In this document: positions 17,122-21,281 of the stretch, piece after piece | How the letters are laid out: every line of letters begins with the position of its first letter | How positions within the stretch are numbered: the first letter of the stretch is position 1 | From: Micrococcales bacterium UBA3913 | Lineage (GTDB): Bacteria > Actinomycetota > Actinomycetes > Actinomycetales > Microbacteriaceae | Direction: 5' to 3' | Length of the DNA: 21,281 nt | Assembly (NCBI GenBank): GCA_002391425.1 | Contig: DGEZ01000018.1 | Coordinates: 1 to 21,281, forward strand | The notes under the pieces: model-generated | Seen by the model: only the letters and a program-made list of their open reading frames with translations | Told to the model about the DNA's origin: nothing | Database searches by the model: none | Made by a program: the position numbers and the translations under genes

Positions 17122-17724
17122 CTATTCAGCAGGTGCGGCCACCGGAGCTTCGGCGGTCGTCGGCGGGGCAAACGTGCCGGAGGCGTCAAGCAACTGCAAC
17201 TGCCCGTCGATGAACGACTTCAGCTTGGCGCGGTAGTCACGCTCGAAGCTCCGCAGTTCCTCGATGTTCTGTTCGAGGACAGCCTTCTGCTGTTCGTACT
17301 GTTGCAACTGCGTACGCTGCGTCGTCTCGGCTTCGGACACCAGGCGCTTCGCCGTGGCCTCCCCTTCAGCGATCAGCGCATCCCGCTTCTGGATGCCCTC
17401 TCGGACATGCTCCTCGTGCAAGCGCCGGGCCAGCTGCAGCAGGTTTGTCGCATTTTCCGACTCATGCTCGGCAGCCTCCGCCGTCACCGCGGCCGCGGGC
17501 TCTTGCTCGGCGAGGGCAGCAACCGGTTCCTGCACAGGTGTCGCACTAGCCGCCTGCTCTGCCGCGGCAAGGCGCTGGCGAAGATCCTCATTCTCATGAA
17601 CAAGACGCCGCAACTCTGCGACAACCTCGTCCAAAAAGTCGTCGACTTCATCCTGGTCGTAGCCCTCGCGGAACTTCGTAGTCTGGAACCGCTTGTTGAC
17701 GACGTCCTCGGGTGTCAAAGCCAT
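17122..17724 (-). CDS. divIVA: DivIVA / Wag31 polar growth protein
   Basis: DivIVA is a coiled-coil cytoplasmic protein that binds curved membrane at poles and septa and directs cell-wall growth in actinobacteria. The 200 residues start with the lipid-binding domain (MALTPEDVVNKRFQTTKFRE, then GYDQDEVDDFLDEVVAEL, 1-40) and a short coiled coil to ~58. A low-complexity Ala/Glu/Pro linker follows (60-85), then a long charged coiled coil (about 90-172), and a Pro/Ala tail. The ATG at 17724 has GAAGGTG eight bases upstream. The position after sepF-yggT and before lspA is conserved in actinobacteria. The upstream gap of 84 bases contains a TTGACA box, so it may have its own promoter as well as readthrough. 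Confidence 0.96.
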   Translation of the reverse strand: MALTPEDVVNKRFQTTKFREGYDQDEVDDFLDEVVAELRRLVHENEDLRQRLAAAEQAASATPVQEPVAALAEQEPAAAVTAEAAEHESENATNLLQLARRLHEEHVREGIQKRDALIAEGEATAKRLVSEAETTQRTQLQQYEQQKAVLEQNIEELRSFERDYRAKLKSFIDGQLQLLDASGTFAPPTTAEAPVAAPAE

Positions 17725-17778
17725 CTCGTATTCACCTTCACCAATCTGTTTCGGGGAATCCCCTCAGTTCTCCTAGTC

Positions 17779-17804
17779 AGGATACCAACAGCACAACCTG
17801 TCAA
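17779..17804 (-). promoter_or_regulatory. Possible divIVA promoter (TTGACA...TATCCT)
   Basis: A perfect TTGACA (17799-17804) and TATCCT (17779-17784) lie in the yggT-divIVA gap, but only 14 bases apart, shorter than the usual 16-18. The -35 match is striking in G+C-rich DNA; the spacing makes the pair doubtful. Confidence 0.27.
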
Positions 17805-17808
17805 GCCT

Positions 17809-18099
17809 CTACCTTAGCGCCGAGAGCACGTTGAGGATGAGCGAACACGACAAAAGCGTCAAAAGCAGCCCGAAATCCAGGGAAAACGCCCCCATACGCA
17901 TCGGCGGTATGAGCTTGCGGAAGAACGAAATAGGAGGATCCGTGAGGGTGTACACGACCTCGAAAAGCACGATCCAGCCACGCGCCGGTCGTAGCCGAGG
18001 ATTTAGTGCAAGGACGAGGTCAATGACGAATCGCGCCCAAATCACCATGAGGTACAGATACACCACGGCATAGAGCACCCCGGCAATAATCGCGATCAT
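17809..18099 (-). CDS. YggT-family membrane protein
   Basis: This is a 96-residue integral membrane protein of the YggT family (YlmG in Streptomyces and Bacillus). Two hydrophobic stretches (about 3-32 and 70-94) flank the family signature TDPPISFFRKLIPPMRMG, ending SLDFG (50-75). Its biochemical role is not established. Its constant place between sepF and divIVA links it to division or membrane organisation. It begins nine bases after sepF with an ATG at 18099 and a poor Shine-Dalgarno, so translation is probably coupled to sepF. Confidence 0.93.
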   Translation of the reverse strand: MIAIIAGVLYAVVYLYLMVIWARFVIDLVLALNPRLRPARGWIVLFEVVYTLTDPPISFFRKLIPPMRMGAFSLDFGLLLTLLSCSLILNVLSALR

Positions 18100-18107
18100 G
18101 CCCGCGA

Positions 18108-18572
18108 TCAGTTCTCAACGAAAAGCGCTGCACCCTCCGTGGATGCGTCCTCCGTCTGGGGTCCGCTCACTGTGATATACGAGGGGGACAGCAGAAACAC
18201 CTTCGGCGTCACCCGCTCGATCTTCCCGAGCAGGCCAGAAGCGAGACCTGAGGAGAAGTCAATCAATCGGCGTGCATCGGGCTCAGACATCTGGCTGAGA
18301 TTGATAATCACGGGGATGCCCTCGCGGAAACTTTCGGCAATGATCTGCGCATCCGCGTACTTCTTCGGGTGCACCGTGAGAATCTCATTCATCTCAGGCG
18401 TGGCCGCCTTTCCTGATGGGCGCCGAAACTGCGTCACCGTGGGACGCGATGGTGTTTGAGATGCAGGTGCCGTTGAGGGCACAGCCTGCACCGTTGGAGC
18501 CTCTTCCTGTTCGTCGAGGTTCTCCTCTGCAAGGCCGAGATACTCCAGAGTCTTGCGGAAAGCGTGGGCCAT
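18108..18572 (-). CDS. sepF: Cell division protein SepF
   Basis: SepF is the membrane anchor and bundling partner of FtsZ; in actinobacteria, which lack FtsA, it ties the Z-ring to the membrane. The 154 residues show an N-terminal amphipathic membrane helix (AFRKTLEYLGL), a flexible acidic and Pro/Ser-rich linker (17-60) and the SepF core (about 62-138) with ILTVHPKKYADAQIIAES, GIPVIINLSQM and DARRLIDFSSGLASGL. It continues with KVFLLSPSYITVSG. A strong AGGAGG lies four bases from the ATG at 18572. It directly follows ftsZ across an 89-base gap; pgeF and yggS, which often lie here, are absent. Confidence 0.97.
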   Translation of the reverse strand: MAHAFRKTLEYLGLAEENLDEQEEAPTVQAVPSTAPASQTPSRPTVTQFRRPSGKAATPEMNEILTVHPKKYADAQIIAESFREGIPVIINLSQMSEPDARRLIDFSSGLASGLLGKIERVTPKVFLLSPSYITVSGPQTEDASTEGAALFVEN

Positions 18573-18661
18573 GATTCCTCCTAGCGGTTCCCTACCTTGA
18601 GGCTAATAGCAAACCAGGTCATTTCGCGGTATTTCCTCCAGCCGTGTCGCAACGCGTGCAC

Positions 18662-19813
18662 TCACTTGAGGAAGTCGGGGATGTCAAGCTCCTGCTGGTC
18701 CAGCGCTTCCAGCGAAATCGCCTGGGTGGCGTAAGGATCGGCTGCGGCCTCCGCGCGTGACTCCGAGGAGGCCTCCACCGGCGTTGCCGGACGCTCCGCG
18801 GGCTTCTCCTCGGAGGACGGTGACGGTATTGCCGCATGCTCGCCCCGGCTACCAGCCACCTGAGCAGCCTCAACCTCCGGATCAAAGCCAGCGGCGATCA
18901 CCGTGACGCGCACCTCATCGCCGAACGCATCGTCGATGACCGTGCCGAAGATGATATTCGCCTCGGGATGCACGACTTCCTGCACGAGCTGTGTGGCCTG
19001 GCTGATCTCCTGGAGGCCCAGGTCAGATCCACCCTGAATCGAGATGAGCACACCGTGTGCGCCATCGATGGAGGTTTCCAGCAGGGGCGAGGACACAGCG
19101 AGTTCGGCGGCCTTGACCGCGCGATCGGCACCGCGTGCAGATCCGATGCCCATCAGAGCAGTTCCCGCGCCCTGCATGACGGATTTGACGTCGGCGAAGT
19201 CCAGGTTGATTAACCCCGGTGTTGTTATGAGATCGGTGATTCCCTGCACGCCTGCGAGCAACACCTGGTCTGCCACGGAGAAGGCTTCGATGATGCTGAT
19301 CGAGGCATCGCTGATCTGGAGCAGGCGGTCATTGGGCACCGTGATGAGGGTGTCCACTTCTTCGCGGAGCACCTGGATACCGTTCTCCGCCTGGGTCATC
19401 CGGCGCGGACCCTCAAAGCTGAATGGCTTCGTGACCACGCCGATGGTGAGAGCGCCCACGGACTTCGCGATCTTGGCGATCACGGGTGCGCCACCGGTTC
19501 CGGTCCCGCCGCCTTCGCCGGCGGTAACGAAAACCATATCTGCCCCGGTGAGGATCTCCTCTATCTCATCGAGGTGCTCTTCGGCCGCACGTCGTCCCAC
19601 TTCCGGGTCTGCGCCAGCGCCCAGACCGCGGGTAGTTTCGCGGCCGACGTCGAGCTTGACGTCAGCGTTGCTGGTGACGAGGGCTTGCGCATCCGTGTTG
19701 ATGGCGATGAATTCGACACCTTTAAGCCCCTTGTCGATCATCCGGTTGACGGCGTTGACGCCGCCACCGCCAATGCCGACGACCTTGATGTTCGCCACAT
19801 ACTGATAGGACAT
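18662..19813 (-). CDS. ftsZ: Cell division GTPase FtsZ
   Basis: FtsZ is the tubulin homologue that polymerises into the division ring. The 383 residues have VVGIGGGGVNAVNRM (11-25), the tubulin signature GEGGGTGTGGAP (99-110), KPFSFEGPRR (129-138) and the T7 synergy loop NLDFADVKSVM (203-213) whose aspartates complete the GTPase site of the next subunit. The GTPase core ends near residue 315. An Ala/Glu/Ser-rich linker leads to the C-terminal peptide ELDIPDFLK, the actinobacterial binding tail for SepF and other partners. GGAGG stands nine bases before the ATG at 19813. The 164-base region upstream probably holds its own promoter. Confidence 0.98.
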   Translation of the reverse strand: MSYQYVANIKVVGIGGGGVNAVNRMIDKGLKGVEFIAINTDAQALVTSNADVKLDVGRETTRGLGAGADPEVGRRAAEEHLDEIEEILTGADMVFVTAGEGGGTGTGGAPVIAKIAKSVGALTIGVVTKPFSFEGPRRMTQAENGIQVLREEVDTLITVPNDRLLQISDASISIIEAFSVADQVLLAGVQGITDLITTPGLINLDFADVKSVMQGAGTALMGIGSARGADRAVKAAELAVSSPLLETSIDGAHGVLISIQGGSDLGLQEISQATQLVQEVVHPEANIIFGTVIDDAFGDEVRVTVIAAGFDPEVEAAQVAGSRGEHAAIPSPSSEEKPAERPATPVEASSESRAEAAADPYATQAISLEALDQQELDIPDFLK

Positions 19814-19860
19814 CTCGATCGGCCTCCAAAACTTTCACCCTAAGGTAGAACGTTAGTGTT

Positions 19861-19868
19861 ACTCTATA
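19861..19868 (-). promoter_or_regulatory. Candidate ftsZ promoter -10 region
   Basis: The 164-base ftsQ-ftsZ gap (19814-19977) is the largest in the window. On the minus strand TATAGAGT holds a TAGAGT/TATAGA -10-like box about 50 bases before the ftsZ start, in a locally A+T-richer patch. No TTGACA-like -35 is at the right spacing. ftsZ commonly has promoters here in actinobacteria. The rest of the gap holds only a short hairpin (CCGTC/GACGG, 19880-19894) and no reading frame. Confidence 0.33.
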
Positions 19869-19977
19869 CGTGGATCACTCCGTCTTCATGACGGTATCCC
19901 AGGAGGAGGGACATCCCCGTCACCACGAGGGTGTGTCGCGAACTCGACCACGCACTATCCGCGCGTCACCACTGACG

Positions 19978-21027
19978 TCACTCCACCACCGGCACATCCG
20001 GAGCCGATAGATCCACCTTCGTCGCGTCAGGAGCTGCCGTCAGCACGGCACTGAGCACCTGGACTTTGTAGTCCGTCTGACTCGCATCCCCCCACACGAT
20101 GACGAGACCACTGGAGAGGGTTACCGTGATGTCATCACGCGTGGTGCCCGAGATAGCCGTCACAGAGTCCCGGATGGAATCCGGAAGCGAGCTGAGCACC
20201 TCCACGGCAGAACGGAACCCGATATCCTGCGACGACACCGCATTGACCGAGAAGACAGGCAAATCGGCGGGTTTCTCTGTCACCGTCTCGATGGTGACCC
20301 CAGCAGCATCAAACACGGTATAGCCGCCGTCGGCGGAGACGATCCCGATGGGTGTGCGCTCCGTAATCGTAATGAGCAGTGTCGAGGGCAGTTGCGACTG
20401 TACGGAGATGGATTCGATCAGAGAGAACTCCGATAACCGCTGTGCAATATCGTCGTGGTCGACAAAGGCGATCAGCGCACCGATCTCGGGACTCAGCGCC
20501 TGTTCCACGGCAGCCGCATCCACACGGCTCGTGCCCGTGATGACAATATCGCGCACACGCAGCACGGGAGACGTCACGATGGCGGCGACCACTCCGACAA
20601 TGGCGAGAATCGTGCCCCCCACCAGAGCAGCCTTGCGCATCGCACGACGAGCTCGTTCCGTGTACTGTCGGCGTTCACGTCGCTCGAAGCGCCGTCGTGC
20701 ACGCGTTAAGGCACGGACGCGACGCCGCGCCTCGCGCACCTCGGGGACGGCCTCCTCCTGCAGGTGCTGCGTGGGAGCATCCTGACCTCCAACAGCAGAG
20801 GCGGGCGACGACGCGGCCGAATCAGCCCGGTCTGGCTGCCGCCCTGACGCATCGGCCTCGCCGGGGCGTTCTGTTCGCGCTTCGGTCTGCGTACCGTCAG
20901 GAACAACGTGTAGCCCGGCATCACGCTGACGCGAAGAACGGCCTCCCGCCAGCCATCTGGGTGGCCACCACGACGAGCCGCCGCCCGAGGGCGACCGGGT
21001 CGTGTGCAGCTCCTCAGGACGCTTCAC
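19978..21027 (-). CDS. ftsQ: Cell division protein FtsQ (POTRA domain)
   Basis: FtsQ is a single-pass membrane protein of the divisome that links FtsB/FtsL and septal synthesis to the ring. The 349 residues consist of a long cytoplasmic N-terminus (1-130) rich in Arg, Ser and Glu, with a strongly basic stretch at 98-132 (EARRRVRALTRARRRFERR). One transmembrane helix follows (about 133-153). The extracytoplasmic POTRA domain begins LRVRDIVITGTSRVDAAAV (156-174), and the FtsQ beta domain has ITERTPIGIVSADGGYTVFD (221-240). The GTG at 21027 overlaps the murC stop as GTGA, implying coupled translation; murC-ftsQ-ftsZ is the normal dcw order. Confidence 0.95.
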   Translation of the reverse strand: MKRPEELHTTRSPSGGGSSWWPPRWLAGGRSSRQRDAGLHVVPDGTQTEARTERPGEADASGRQPDRADSAASSPASAVGGQDAPTQHLQEEAVPEVREARRRVRALTRARRRFERRERRQYTERARRAMRKAALVGGTILAIVGVVAAIVTSPVLRVRDIVITGTSRVDAAAVEQALSPEIGALIAFVDHDDIAQRLSEFSLIESISVQSQLPSTLLITITERTPIGIVSADGGYTVFDAAGVTIETVTEKPADLPVFSVNAVSSQDIGFRSAVEVLSSLPDSIRDSVTAISGTTRDDITVTLSSGLVIVWGDASQTDYKVQVLSAVLTAAPDATKVDLSAPDVPVVE

Positions 21028-21281
21028 CGCTCGGTATCCTCCAAGGCCTCCAGAACCTGCGGAATGATCCGGTACACATTGCCGCAGCCCAAGGTCACGA
21101 CCACATCACCGGCACGGGCGACGCGAGCAACCTCATCTGCCGCATCCTGCCAATCCGGTCGATAACTGACCCGAGACCGATCGGCGAAATGGTCGATGAG
21201 GAGCTGGCCGGTCACCCCGGGGATCGGGTCCTCACGCGCACCGTAGACGTCGAGGACAACCGTGTAGTCCGCATCCTGCTC
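21024..21281 (-). CDS. murC: UDP-N-acetylmuramate-L-alanine ligase MurC, C-terminal end
   Basis: MurC adds the first amino acid of the peptidoglycan stem peptide. Only the last 85 residues lie in the window; the frame is open to the edge, so the gene continues outside. The visible part is the C-terminal ligase domain with VVLDVYGAREDPIPGVTG, the family signature, then GDVVVTLGCGNVYRIIPQVL at the end (the usual form is GAGDIW or GAGN). The stop codon is embedded in the ftsQ start (GTGA). Confidence 0.95.
   Translation of the reverse strand, partial: EQDADYTVVLDVYGAREDPIPGVTGQLLIDHFADRSRVSYRPDWQDAADEVARVARAGDVVVTLGCGNVYRIIPQVLEALEDTER

Noticed and set aside
17740..17765. GGGGA/TCCCC palindrome before divIVA
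   Set aside because: It is a short single palindrome without a second copy or a known regulator site; chance is likely in G+C-rich DNA.
18619..18885. Minus-strand 88-codon frame over the ftsZ end and the ftsZ-sepF gap, as a possible yggS/pgeF remnant
   Set aside because: It is an Arg/Pro/Ser-rich out-of-frame reading of ftsZ and shows none of the YggS or PgeF motifs.
19880..19894. Hairpin CCGTC/GACGG between ftsQ and ftsZ as a terminator
   Set aside because: The stem is only five pairs and no T-run follows, so it does not meet the usual intrinsic terminator pattern.

Overview
The window is G+C-rich chromosomal DNA from a high-GC Gram-positive bacterium (Actinomycetota). It most resembles an Actinomycetaceae-type or other compact actinobacterial genome. 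The clues are an mIHF-type nucleoid protein, the ftsZ-sepF-yggT-divIVA (wag31) block, a mycobacterial-type PyrF, a DnaE1 whose PHP domain keeps every metal ligand, and a PyrR-led pyr operon in the order seen in Mycobacterium. All 18 genes lie on the minus strand and fill almost the whole window. The longest gap is about 164 bases (ftsQ-ftsZ), so there is no unexplained gene-free stretch over 300 bases. I saw no tRNA, rRNA, CRISPR array, insertion sequence or phage gene.

Layout in transcription order, right to left. (1) Envelope and division block, 21281-15614: murC (3' end only), ftsQ, ftsZ, sepF, yggT, divIVA, lspA, rluD. (2) dnaE, the replicative polymerase. (3) hisD, without the rest of a his operon. 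(4) The de novo UMP operon pyrR-pyrB-pyrC-(membrane PH-like gene)-carA-carB-pyrF, 10591-1954. It is tightly packed, mostly with overlapping stop and start codons. Its short leader carries a recognisable PyrR-binding RNA hairpin abutting the Shine-Dalgarno. pyrD and pyrE are not here. (5) A nucleotide and coenzyme block: a gene fusing mIHF to guanylate kinase, then rpoZ, then coaBC, which is cut by the end of the contig.

The pieces fit a growth-related chromosomal region. It covers peptidoglycan precursor synthesis (MurC), divisome and polar growth (FtsQ, FtsZ, SepF, DivIVA), lipoprotein maturation (LspA), replication, pyrimidine supply, GMP-to-GDP conversion, the RNA polymerase omega subunit and CoA synthesis. 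Bases 1-19 are not biological: they match the Tn5/Nextera mosaic-end adapter exactly, so the left end of the contig is a library artefact.

I did not find a novel defence, mobile or biosynthetic system. The points most worth a second look are the mIHF-guanylate kinase fusion, the PyrR RNA site with an extended -10 promoter sitting inside an inverted repeat, candidate leaderless starts for mihF-gmk and hisD, and a division cluster lacking the pgeF/yggS genes usually found between ftsZ and sepF.
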